NCBI GenBank assembly: GCA_964546145.1
Contig: CAZJIU010000037.1
Location: 1-20,753 of the forward strand
Direction: 5' to 3'
DNA length: 20,753 bases
Origin: CAZAKO01 sp964546145
GTDB taxonomy: Bacteria; Fidelibacterota; UBA2242
Below, piece by piece: positions 1 to 6,574 of the stretch. The position numbers and the translations under genes are program-made. Numbering within the stretch: position 1 is the stretch's first letter; each line of letters begins with the position of its first letter. The notes below the pieces were generated by a model, which was not told the DNA's origin, made no database searches, and saw only the letters and a program-made list of their open reading frames with translations.

Positions 1-53
1 ATTTTAATCATCAATAATCCTTTTGTCAAGCCCAATTGCTGAATCCTTACAAC

Positions 54-77
54 TTGGTAGTTCCGTACAACTACCAA
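54..77. terminator. Inverted repeat downstream of the 112-930 gene, possible weak terminator
   Basis: Perfect 9-bp arms TTGGTAGTT (54-62) and AACTACCAA (69-77) flank a 6-nt loop. It begins about 35 nt after the stop codon of the minus-strand gene at 112-930, where a terminator is expected. In the minus orientation there is no U-tract after the stem, so it is not a textbook Rho-independent terminator; it could be a 3'-end stabilising hairpin or the terminator of a gene lying left of the window. Confidence 0.4.
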
Positions 78-111
78 AAAATCGTAAGTTAAAATAATTT
101 CCAGATGCTCT

Positions 112-930
112 TTAGAAAAGAGCCTGAATCCCGACTAATCCCGTCTTATGGGTATTGTCCAGGATGCTGGTGTCGTAAATGGTATAGCTGTAGTACAATC
201 CAAGAAAATTGGCAGTCCCGCGACTATAAAGATTTAGGCTAACGCTGATTTTATGTTCAGTGGGGGAATTTGAAAGAAACCATGTGTTTTGGTTAAATCC
301 GACGACGGCGGCCCATTTTTTATAAGTCCCAATGTTATAGCGGACGAGGCTGAACAACTCGTATTTGAATTGGTGATTGAGGCCGCTGAAAACGGTACTT
401 TTAGGTTTGTTAAAAACCCCGATATTGACCTGAGCATCCAGGGTATTCAGGAATTTATTGGCTGCTTGTTGAAATTCCTTGCCCGGCGCGAGATTATAGG
501 CATTCTTGGTCCCAATGCCCAGTTGATAGCTATTGAACAGGATCGGTTTGCCCGCTTCCGGGGAGCTGACTTTATGCAGGCTCCCGTGGGAGAATGCGCC
601 GTTGATTAGCCAGCCATAAAATTCCTGGCGGGCATTCAGGGAAAAATCGCAACGAATGTAATCTATGGTAAAACCGAAAACGTGCTGGATACTCATCAGC
701 GAAGTAGACCCAATGTCGCTGGAGATGCTCGTTGTTCCGAGTTTTAAAATATTCACCCGGGCGAAAAAATCGGAGTGGTATGCCGGATAAGACTGCCGCT
801 CATAAGGCACCCCGCTTACATACTTTCCAAAGTTGAGATAGCCGTCGGTACGGCAAAGCAATTCGGCTGATTCGATCCGGATCGCGTTGGTTAAGATATA
901 GATAAAAATGAATGTTCGCAGCAGCTTCAT
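112..930 (-). CDS. Outer-membrane-type beta-barrel protein of unknown family (paralogue of the gene at 946-1779)
   Basis: The 272-residue product has an N-terminal signal peptide (about residues 1-22, MKLLRTFIFIYILTNAIRIE, then an ESAEL stretch). It is rich in alternating aromatic and polar residues and ends in -QALF; a terminal Phe is typical of BAM-folded outer-membrane barrels. I do not recognise the family. It aligns along its length with the upstream neighbour: shared elements include GYL near the N-terminus, WLI-GA-H-H-V in the middle, a YQ-GIG-K-AY segment and YYSYT-YDT-LDN near the end. It lies 15 nt downstream of that paralogue on the same strand, so the two are probably co-transcribed. 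No Shine-Dalgarno sequence is visible before the ATG. Expression as a secreted envelope protein is well supported; the function is unknown. Confidence 0.8.
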   Translation of the reverse strand: MKLLRTFIFIYILTNAIRIESAELLCRTDGYLNFGKYVSGVPYERQSYPAYHSDFFARVNILKLGTTSISSDIGSTSLMSIQHVFGFTIDYIRCDFSLNARQEFYGWLINGAFSHGSLHKVSSPEAGKPILFNSYQLGIGTKNAYNLAPGKEFQQAANKFLNTLDAQVNIGVFNKPKSTVFSGLNHQFKYELFSLVRYNIGTYKKWAAVVGFNQNTWFLSNSPTEHKISVSLNLYSRGTANFLGLYYSYTIYDTSILDNTHKTGLVGIQALF

Positions 931-945
931 AGTATTGATTAGGTT

Positions 946-1779
946 TTAATACACGATTTTAATCCCGATGGCGCCGAGTGCGTCCTGGTTGTCAAGTCGA
1001 AAAGTATCGTATAGGGTATAGGAATAATAAATTCCGATAATGCCGAGATTACCTCGATTGAAAAGGTTGATGGTAAGATTGATTGTATGTTCTACGGATT
1101 CAGCAGCTGTTACCCACAGATGTTGGCGTAAACTGATACAGGCTGCCCAATTGCGACGAGCTCTAACATGATAGCGTATTTGACTGAATACTTCGTTGCG
1201 ATAAGTCTGACCCTGTCCGGTAGCGATGGTATTTTTTGCCGGAACATAATAGCCATAATTGAATTGTCCATCCCAGGTGTCGAGAATCGAATTACTTATT
1301 TTAAACGGGTTTTGCGGACTCAAGGAGTAGGCGCCTTTCGATCCGATTCCGATTTGGTAGGTATTCCACCAGATCGAGCCGCGTCCCAGACCCGGTAAAG
1401 GTTTATCATACTGATTGACGCGGTGGAAACAGTCGTGTTGCAGCGCACCCTTGATCAGCCAGTTTTTGAATTCGATCCGGAAACCGGGATTGAGTGTATA
1501 ATGGATCCGTTCTATATTCCAGAGAGCAGAATCCGGGTGAGACATGATCGTCATATTGCCCAACAGACCGTCGAGATAGAATCGGTTCCAGCGCAGGAAA
1601 TTGATGTTAGCCATGAGTTCGGAACGATAGCCGTGATAAAGCTCGTCCTTTTTGGTTTGAGCCTGGATGTATTTCTCGAAGGATAAATAGCCGTGAGTTT
1701 GCATGGTTAATTCCGGGCGTGAGAGAAGATTGGTACAACAGAAAGTTATCGGTAATATCAACCAGATTAATTTTTTCAT
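946..1779 (-). CDS. Outer-membrane-type beta-barrel protein of unknown family (paralogue of the gene at 112-930)
   Basis: I chose the ATG at 1779, giving 277 residues, because it begins a textbook signal peptide (MKKLIWLILPITFCC...LLS). The frame is open further upstream to a GTG at 1827, but that would put an unlikely polar extension before the signal peptide. The body shows amphipathic beta-strand patterns (for example YYSYTLYDTFRLDN) and the protein ends in -KIVY, a terminal aromatic typical of outer-membrane barrels. It is clearly paralogous to the following gene. It starts 51 nt after the MetH-activation-domain gene, so all three may share a transcript, although nothing in the sequence ties the barrels to methionine metabolism. 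The ATG lacks an obvious ribosome binding site. I do not recognise the family. Confidence 0.8.
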   Translation of the reverse strand: MKKLIWLILPITFCCTNLLSRPELTMQTHGYLSFEKYIQAQTKKDELYHGYRSELMANINFLRWNRFYLDGLLGNMTIMSHPDSALWNIERIHYTLNPGFRIEFKNWLIKGALQHDCFHRVNQYDKPLPGLGRGSIWWNTYQIGIGSKGAYSLSPQNPFKISNSILDTWDGQFNYGYYVPAKNTIATGQGQTYRNEVFSQIRYHVRARRNWAACISLRQHLWVTAAESVEHTINLTINLFNRGNLGIIGIYYSYTLYDTFRLDNQDALGAIGIKIVY

Positions 1780-1830
1780 CCGGATGTGGCTTGATTTATT
1801 GGGAGGAGGAAACATTCTGCTTGTCACTTT

Positions 1831-2670
1831 TCATTCTAAGGTGAAGTATTTTGCCTGCGGATGATGGATGATAAAGGCAGAGGTAGTCTGTTCGGGAACC
1901 ATTTGTTCACCGGCAGTAACGGAAACGCCGATGCGGGTGGAATCGAGCAGCTGCAAAAGCTTCCGGTTTTCAGACAGATTGGGACAGGATGGGTAACCAA
2001 ATGAAAAGCGCTTGCCCCGATATTTTTGGGCGACCAGATCCTTGATATCCGCTCCGTTATTTACCGTGATTTTTAATTCCAGGCGAATTTGTTGATGCCA
2101 GTACTCGGCTAAAGCTTCGGCTGTTTCCACACTGAAACCATGAAATAACAGGTATTCTTTGTAGGCGTTTTCTTGATAGAGCCGTCGGGATTCCTGTGAG
2201 GCGATTTTTCCCACAGTAGCAATTTGTAACGGCAGGATATCCCGCTTACCTGATTCTATCGGGAGAATATAATCGGCAATTGAGCGATAGGGCGCCTTTT
2301 TCTGGCGGGGAAAATAGAGCCGGGTTAGCTCTCGCTCTGTATCTGGTTCAAATATGATTACCTCCTCGCCGGTGCTATTACACTGAAAATAACCATAGAT
2401 AACTTGCGGCTGGAGTAGATGTTCTTGGCGGCAGCGCAGCTTGAGAGATTCGAATTCGGGCCTGACAATCTTCTTGATAAGTTCTTCATACTCCTCACGA
2501 GGTAATTTTCCTCTTTGATAACCCCAGCGGCTGTGAAACAGGACCGCTTCGGCTAAAAATTCGTAGACGGTGTTCAGTTCAATATCGGTCACAACCCTGC
2601 TTCCCCAGAAAGGCGGGGTGGGGATCTCAACATCTCGACTGACTATTTCCGGGGCATAACCTGTTTTCAT
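1831..2670 (-). CDS. Stand-alone vitamin B12-dependent methionine synthase activation (reactivation) domain protein
   Basis: The 279-residue protein corresponds to the C-terminal AdoMet-binding module of cobalamin-dependent methionine synthase (MetH), which donates a methyl group from AdoMet to rescue oxidised cob(II)alamin. Recognisable elements in order: a PTPPFWGSR start (about 17-25, matching the PPF-G motif), GYFQCNSTGEE (93-103, equivalent to the Y-G-F-x-A-N-S stretch), FHGFSVETAEALAEYWHQQIRLEL (176-199), and the AdoMet-binding signature R221-FSF-G225-Y226-P-S-C229-P, followed by HHPQAKYF near the end. The catalytic homocysteine, folate and B12-binding domains are absent and there is no room for them here, so this is a separate subunit, as in species with split MetH (the Thermotoga TM0269 type). 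It is divergent from the DtxR-feo operon. The intergenic region holds no cobalamin riboswitch that I can see. Confidence 0.85.
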   Translation of the reverse strand: MKTGYAPEIVSRDVEIPTPPFWGSRVVTDIELNTVYEFLAEAVLFHSRWGYQRGKLPREEYEELIKKIVRPEFESLKLRCRQEHLLQPQVIYGYFQCNSTGEEVIIFEPDTERELTRLYFPRQKKAPYRSIADYILPIESGKRDILPLQIATVGKIASQESRRLYQENAYKEYLLFHGFSVETAEALAEYWHQQIRLELKITVNNGADIKDLVAQKYRGKRFSFGYPSCPNLSENRKLLQLLDSTRIGVSVTAGEQMVPEQTTSAFIIHHPQAKYFTLE

Positions 2671-2811
2671 GGTACTAGTTTTAGTTTATTATGATTACAT
2701 CCTTGATTAGTTACGAGATACTGTTCCTGATTTACCTGAAAATATAGATATGAAAAGGGAGAATTTAAAGGACTGTCTAAAATTTGGATTTGTTATTAGA
2801 TTGTGCTTGCA

Positions 2812-2838
2812 TAATTAGGCAAGCCTAATTAATTTAGG
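2812..2838 (+). promoter_or_regulatory. DtxR/IdeR-type iron box upstream of the feo operon
   Basis: A perfect palindrome, TAATTAGGC-AA-GCCTAATTA (2812-2831), contains the TTAGG..AGCCTAA core of DtxR/IdeR operators (consensus TWAGGTWAGSCTWACCTWA). It partly overlaps a second inverted pair, CCTAA (2824-2828) with TTAGG (2834-2838), as in DtxR sites bound by two dimers. It ends about 21 nt before the ATG of the dtxR-family gene and is therefore placed to block transcription or promoter clearance. The likely regulator is the gene directly downstream (autoregulation). No convincing -35/-10 pair could be fixed around it. Confidence 0.75.
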
Positions 2839-2847
2839 GACGCTTAT

Positions 2848-2854
2848 AAGGAGG
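2848..2854 (+). promoter_or_regulatory. Shine-Dalgarno of the DtxR-family gene
   Basis: AAGGAGG lies 5 nt before the ATG at 2860. It is a strong ribosome binding site that fixes this start, in contrast to several minus-strand genes nearby with no visible Shine-Dalgarno. Confidence 0.8.
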
Positions 2855-2859
2855 TCCAC

Positions 2860-3618
2860 ATGCAAAAGACAAATGTCTCGGAAAGTCAGCAGGATTACCT
2901 CAAGATTGTGCTGGATCTGATCAATTTGAAAAAAGTTGCCCGCATTAAGGAGATCGCCGACCGCAAAGGGGTCAGTATGCCATCGGTGACCGAGGCGATG
3001 CGCAAGCTGGCTAATGAAGATCTTATTCAGTATTCCGCCCACGAGTTTGTTGACCTGACTCCCAAAGGCGAGGCAGCTGCTCTGCAGCTGACCAGTAAGC
3101 ATACTTTTTTGAAACGTTTTTTAATAGAGGTACTGAATATTGAACCGGATCAGGCTGATCAGGAAGCCTGTGAATTGGAGCATCATTTGAGCGGGGCTAC
3201 TTTGGATCGGTTGATCCTGCTTTATCAGTTCCTCAGCATTTGTCAGAAAAATGATCAATTGATGCTTCAGCGTTTTCGTGAGTGTATCGATGCCGCTGAG
3301 GGAAAGCCGGGGATAGATTCAACCTGCGAGGCTTGTTTTGTAGCCAATAATTTTCCGCATTATCCGGAAGATAACACAATGCATAACCTGCTGTCGAAAT
3401 TAGAGCGTGGTCAGCAGGGTCAAATCGTCATGTTGGGTCCCGATACCGAGATTCGCCGCAGCATTATTGACAAGGGACTATTTCCGGGGAGTACTTTTAT
3501 TGTCGAGGAAGTTGGGGATGCGCACCGTCCCTTTGTAGTGCGGATTGATGGTTGTGCAATTGAATTGGATGAAAATGCCGCCAGGATGATTGAGGTGGCG
3601 GTTGATCAGCGTAAATAA
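2860..3618 (+). CDS. DtxR-family metal-dependent transcriptional repressor with C-terminal FeoA/SH3-like domain
   Basis: This 252-residue cytoplasmic regulator leads the iron operon. It has an N-terminal winged helix (about 10-70; recognition region around GVSMPSVTEAMRKLANEDLI), a dimerisation/metal-binding domain (about 75-140), and a FeoA-like SH3 domain (about 180-250, beginning LERGQQGQIVML). Expected metal ligands are visible: D12 in QQDYLK (position of MntR Asp8 / DtxR Met10), H81, and C104-x2-E107-H108 in EACELEHHLS (positions of DtxR Cys102, Glu105, His106). Cys at this position is the DtxR/IdeR (iron) type, whereas MntR has Glu. The ancillary-site residues of DtxR (Glu83, His98) appear as Lys85 and Asp100. 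The gene context and DtxR box support iron-responsive control of feoAB. A manganese sensor is the alternative. Confidence 0.9.
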   Translation: MQKTNVSESQQDYLKIVLDLINLKKVARIKEIADRKGVSMPSVTEAMRKLANEDLIQYSAHEFVDLTPKGEAAALQLTSKHTFLKRFLIEVLNIEPDQADQEACELEHHLSGATLDRLILLYQFLSICQKNDQLMLQRFRECIDAAEGKPGIDSTCEACFVANNFPHYPEDNTMHNLLSKLERGQQGQIVMLGPDTEIRRSIIDKGLFPGSTFIVEEVGDAHRPFVVRIDGCAIELDENAARMIEVAVDQRK

Positions 3619-3630
3619 GTCGGAATAAAT

Positions 3631-3888
3631 ATGAGTGCAAAAATTGCTGAATGCAAGGTTGTCCAGCTATCCGAGGTCGAATCGGGGAAGCCATTCAGGA
3701 TTGTTCGCATTAGCGCCGGTGGTGAAATTCGCCGCCGGCTGCTGGATATTGGTTTTATTAAGAACGAAAATGGCAGAGTGATCCGGGAAGCCCTCTTGAA
3801 AGATCCGATTGAAATTGAGATCAAGGGCTCAAAGGTTTCGCTGCGCCGTTCGGAAGCTCGTTTAATTGATGTGGAGGAGCTGGATTGA
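3631..3888 (+). CDS. feoA: Ferrous iron transport protein FeoA
   Basis: The 85-residue product is a small SH3-fold FeoA, the cytoplasmic accessory of the FeoB iron(II) permease. The typical FeoA core is present: L-SEVESGKPFRIVRIS at about 13-28, then GGEIRRRLLDIGFIKNE at about 30-46 (the family's R-RL-D-G-x-P/K turn), then VIREALLKDPIEIEI and a final strand with LRRSEARLIDVEE. It starts 12 nt after the repressor gene and overlaps feoB by 4 nt, so the three are translated from one mRNA. It resembles the C-terminal domain of the repressor just upstream, giving two FeoA-like domains in the operon. Confidence 0.93.
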   Translation: MSAKIAECKVVQLSEVESGKPFRIVRISAGGEIRRRLLDIGFIKNENGRVIREALLKDPIEIEIKGSKVSLRRSEARLIDVEELD

Positions 3889-6041
3889 ACTTTCCTGCTC
3901 ATCGGGTGCATCGCAGATTTCGGCGGCGTCATGGTCTTTCGGGATTGCCATCCGGACAAAAATTTTACCGGATTGCCCTGGCAGGTAATCCTAATTCCGG
4001 TAAGACCAGCGTATTCAATGCCTTGACCGGTCAGCGTCAGCACATTGGCAATTATCCTGGGGTTACAGTCGAAAAAAAATCTGGGATTGTGCAGATTGAT
4101 GACAAATTGGTCGAATTTATAGATTTGCCGGGTACTTATAGTCTGAGCGCCTATTCCCTGGAGGAAGTCGTATCGCGGGATTTTGTGCTCAATGAAAAAC
4201 CGGATGTGGTGGTGGATGTTCTTGATTCCAGTAACCTGGAACGGCATCTCTATCTATTGCTCCAGTTTCAGGAATTAGGCGTTCCGATTGTCGGTGCATT
4301 GAATATGACTGACGAAGTTGAAGCAAAGGGAGTCAAGATTGATAGTGAGCAACTGAGTTCGATCCTGGGAATTCCCTTTGTGAAGACGGTTGGTAGTACC
4401 GGTGCCGGGATTGAGCGGTTGCTGGAGGTAGCGCTCAAAGTGGCCGAGGGGCAACTGAGCTCTCAAAAACGGCATTTGAATTATGGGAAGCAGGTAGAGT
4501 TAGCCCATGAGGCTATTATTGATACTTTGATGCTGGATGAGTCTTTCAAAGAACGCTATTCTCTGCACTGGATTGCAGTCAAGCTTTTGGAAAAGGATCA
4601 GGATGCGATCCGCAAGATTGAAAATGAGCATCGCCTTTCTGCAATTGTACTGCAGGCGGCAAAGGATTGGCGGGAGCGATTGGAAAGAGAGTTCGGTGAG
4701 GATTGCGAAGTAATTATCGGCGAGCAGCGCTATGCTTATATTCATGGGGCTATTAAGGAAACGGTAAAAATTTCCAGACGCCGTCAGGTTGTTGATTTTA
4801 CCGAGAATATTGACCGAATAGTGTTAAATCGTTTTCTGGGAATTCCGATTTTTCTGGGTGTCATGTTCGTCATTTATCAAATTACTTTTAAATTGGGAAA
4901 TCCACTTTCCGATGGAGTTTCAATTGTTTTCACCCACCTGTCACTATTCTTAACCCGGATTTTGCCTTCAGGTCCGCTGCAAGAATTATTGACTAATGGG
5001 ATTATTAACGGAGTTGGTGGCGTTCTGACTTTTCTGCCGCTGGTGGTTTTGCTATTTTTAGGGCTCTCGTTTCTGGAAGATACCGGCTATCTGTCGCGGG
5101 CGGCTTTCGTTATGGATAAATTTTTTCACATTTTCGGGCTGCATGGTCGTAGTTTTATCCCATTTATGATTTCGACCGGTTGCGCCGTACCTGGTATTAT
5201 GAGCGCCCGGGTGCTGGCCAACCAAAAAGATCGCAAAGTTACGATTTTGGTCTCGCCATTGATGATGTGTGGAGCTAAGGCACCAGTGGTTGCCATGCTG
5301 GTGGCGGCTTTTTTCCCGGATCATGCCACGATTATTTTCTGGAGTATCTGGCTCTTCGGCTGGCTAATGGCTTTTGTGATTGCCTTGATTTTCAAACAAT
5401 CGTTATTTCGGGGAGCTCAGACACCGTTCGTTATGGAGCTGCCACCCTATCGCTTACCAACGTTGAAGAATGTTTTCATCCACATGTGGGGAAAGTCATC
5501 GGAATACATAAAAAAGGCAGGTACCGTAATTTTAGCTGCTTCAATTGTAGTCTGGTTTTTATTGTCATATCCTAAAGTGCCGACGAGAACAAATGATGTA
5601 TCAGTAGAGAATATTCCAGCGATAGAATATAGCTTTGGCGGTCAGTTGGGTAAAATGGTAGAGCCGGTATTGCGCTGGGCTGGGTTTGATTGGAAAATTG
5701 GCATCAGCCTGATTGCGGGAGTAGCTGCTAAGGAGGTGATCATTTCCACCCTGGGTATTTTGTATGGGATCGAGGCGCGGTTGTCCACCGATCAGCCGCA
5801 TGTGGATTTTATGGTGAAAAATGAGATTGGGAAGGATCAAAATTATTCACCTTTGATGGCAATCGCACTGATGGTCTTTATTATGATCTATATCCCCTGC
5901 ATTGCGACCTTGGCGATGGTAAAAAAAGAGCTGGGCTCCTGGAAGTGGCCACTTTTTCAGGCCGGTTACACCCTGCTGGTGGCTTTTATTATGGCAGTTG
6001 GGATTTATCAGATTGGCAGCTTGCTGGGGCTGGGAGGATAG
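3885..6041 (+). CDS. feoB: Ferrous iron transport protein FeoB (GTPase and iron(II) permease)
   Basis: This 718-residue inner-membrane protein couples a G domain to Fe2+ import. The GTPase motifs are intact: G1 GNPNSGKTS (34-42), G2 NYPGVTVEK (56-64), G3 DLPG (80-83), G4 NMTD (140-143). A helical GDI-like region follows (about 190-290). The membrane part (about 315-718) carries both Gate regions: STGCAVPGIMSARVL (430-444), SPLMMCGAKAPV (457-468) and the second-half IPCIATLAMVKKELGS (670-685). The start is a TTG at 3885 inside the feoA stop (TTGA overlap), supported by GGAGGAG at 3873-3879 with 5-nt spacing. An alternative TTG at 3945 would remove a basic, Arg-rich extension of 20 residues before the G domain. 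Length is normal for a single-chain FeoB. Translational coupling to feoA is likely. Confidence 0.95.
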   Translation: MNFPAHRVHRRFRRRHGLSGLPSGQKFYRIALAGNPNSGKTSVFNALTGQRQHIGNYPGVTVEKKSGIVQIDDKLVEFIDLPGTYSLSAYSLEEVVSRDFVLNEKPDVVVDVLDSSNLERHLYLLLQFQELGVPIVGALNMTDEVEAKGVKIDSEQLSSILGIPFVKTVGSTGAGIERLLEVALKVAEGQLSSQKRHLNYGKQVELAHEAIIDTLMLDESFKERYSLHWIAVKLLEKDQDAIRKIENEHRLSAIVLQAAKDWRERLEREFGEDCEVIIGEQRYAYIHGAIKETVKISRRRQVVDFTENIDRIVLNRFLGIPIFLGVMFVIYQITFKLGNPLSDGVSIVFTHLSLFLTRILPSGPLQELLTNGIINGVGGVLTFLPLVVLLFLGLSFLEDTGYLSRAAFVMDKFFHIFGLHGRSFIPFMISTGCAVPGIMSARVLANQKDRKVTILVSPLMMCGAKAPVVAMLVAAFFPDHATIIFWSIWLFGWLMAFVIALIFKQSLFRGAQTPFVMELPPYRLPTLKNVFIHMWGKSSEYIKKAGTVILAASIVVWFLLSYPKVPTRTNDVSVENIPAIEYSFGGQLGKMVEPVLRWAGFDWKIGISLIAGVAAKEVIISTLGILYGIEARLSTDQPHVDFMVKNEIGKDQNYSPLMAIALMVFIMIYIPCIATLAMVKKELGSWKWPLFQAGYTLLVAFIMAVGIYQIGSLLGLGG

Positions 6042-6043
6042 TA

Positions 6044-6208
6044 ATGGACTGGCAGGTTATTATTGTTGCGGCTGTGGTGATTGCCAGTGCAATTGCTCTG
6101 TTCAGGCACTTTCATAAAACTGTCAAAAAACCTGAATCCGCCTGCGATTCATGCTCAATGAAGGATCAATGCAGTATTGGTAGTAGTGAAAATAAGCCCC
6201 AGCCTTGA
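6044..6208 (+). CDS. FeoB-associated Cys-rich membrane protein
   Basis: The 54-residue product has a single N-terminal transmembrane helix (about 4-21, VIIVAAVVIASAIALF) and a cytoplasmic-type tail with C34-x2-C37-x5-C43. This is the layout of the FeoB-associated Cys-rich family found directly after feoB in many bacteria; its role in iron uptake is not established. GGGAGG at 6032-6037, inside the end of feoB, gives a good ribosome binding site 6 nt before the ATG, and only 2 nt separate the two genes. The same frame is open further upstream inside feoB, but the ATG at 6044 is clearly the start. It is probably the last gene of the operon. Confidence 0.88.
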   Translation: MDWQVIIVAAVVIASAIALFRHFHKTVKKPESACDSCSMKDQCSIGSSENKPQP

Positions 6209-6331
6209 CGTTTGCTGTCGGTAATGTTGAAGGCAGATTTCACATAATTCATCCTGACCATTAGTTGTGAGTCACGATTTTGATGCTGGCTCCTAAGCTT
6301 GACTTGTGAACCAATTCTCAAGGTGAATAAC

Positions 6332-6376
6332 TAATCCGATCTCTCACCCCGCCGCAGGCGGGGAATCGAGATGACA
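6332..6376 (-). repeat. Hairpin repeat copy B
   Basis: Outer stem ATCTC (6339-6343) with GAGAT (6368-6372), and apical stem CCCCGCC (6347-6353) with GGCGGGG (6357-6363) around a GCA loop. Read on the minus strand it begins GTCATCTCGA and ends GAGATCGGATTA, the same frame as copy C but with a different stem sequence. It resembles the dispersed GTCATTNCGA...AATC repeats I recall from genomes of several phyla. Confidence 0.65.
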
Positions 6377-6387
6377 ACTTTATACAA

Positions 6388-6420
6388 GTCATTCCGAAGG
6401 AGTCTGGTGACTGAAGAATC
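6388..6420 (+). repeat. Hairpin repeat copy A
   Basis: Plus-strand copy beginning GTCATTCCGA and ending GAAGAATC. It folds with ATTC (6391-6394) pairing GAAT (6416-6419) and AGTC (6401-6404) pairing GACT (6409-6412) around a TGGT loop. It is head-to-head with copy B, 11 nt apart, and has a less regular stem than B or C. Confidence 0.5.
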
Positions 6421-6466
6421 GTGTCAGCAAGAGCTCGGGCACTTTTGTTGGTACAATTCTTTTACT

Positions 6467-6507
6467 TAATCCGATTTCTCACCCAATGAATTGGATTCGA
6501 AATGACA
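6467..6507 (-). repeat. Hairpin repeat copy C
   Basis: Outer stem ATTTC (6474-6478) with GAAAT (6499-6503), and apical stem CCAAT (6483-6487) with ATTGG (6490-6494). The flanks match copy B (TAATCCGAT at the left, ATGACA at the right), while the paired bases differ in a compensatory way (ATCTC/GAGAT against ATTTC/GAAAT). Confidence 0.65.
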
Positions 6508-6540
6508 GGTGATATTGGAGCTACGGCGAATTTACCCTGG

Positions 6541-6574
6541 TTCCGGGGTTCAGCTCCGGAACGAATTATTTTTT
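6541..6574 (+). terminator. Intrinsic terminator-like hairpin, plus strand
   Basis: TTCCGGGG (6541-6548) pairs with CTCCGGAA (6554-6561; one G-U) around a 5-nt loop, and is followed within a few bases by TTATTTTTT. This fits a Rho-independent terminator for plus-strand transcription coming from the feo operon, although it is about 330 nt after the last feo gene. The stem also begins 4 nt after the stop codon of the minus-strand methyltransferase gene, so it may form the 3' end of that transcript too. Confidence 0.5.

Larger units (their letters stand above)
6209..6565. other. Convergent intergenic region with hairpin repeats
   Basis: No gene is apparent in these 357 bases between the convergent feo and envelope operons. 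The first 120 bases hold only a weak imperfect hairpin (CTTGTGA near 6304, TCTCAAG near 6316). The rest carries three related hairpin repeats (6332-6376, 6388-6420, 6467-6507) and a terminator-like stem at 6541-6561, listed separately. Confidence 0.7.

Noticed and set aside
289..609. Plus-strand open frame of 106 codons antisense to the 112-930 gene
   Set aside because: The minus-strand frame has signal peptide, paralogue and barrel features; the antisense frame has none and is a shadow.
2671..2811. Possible cobalamin riboswitch upstream of the MetH reactivation gene
   Set aside because: The region is short and lacks the conserved B12-box and core elements I would expect.
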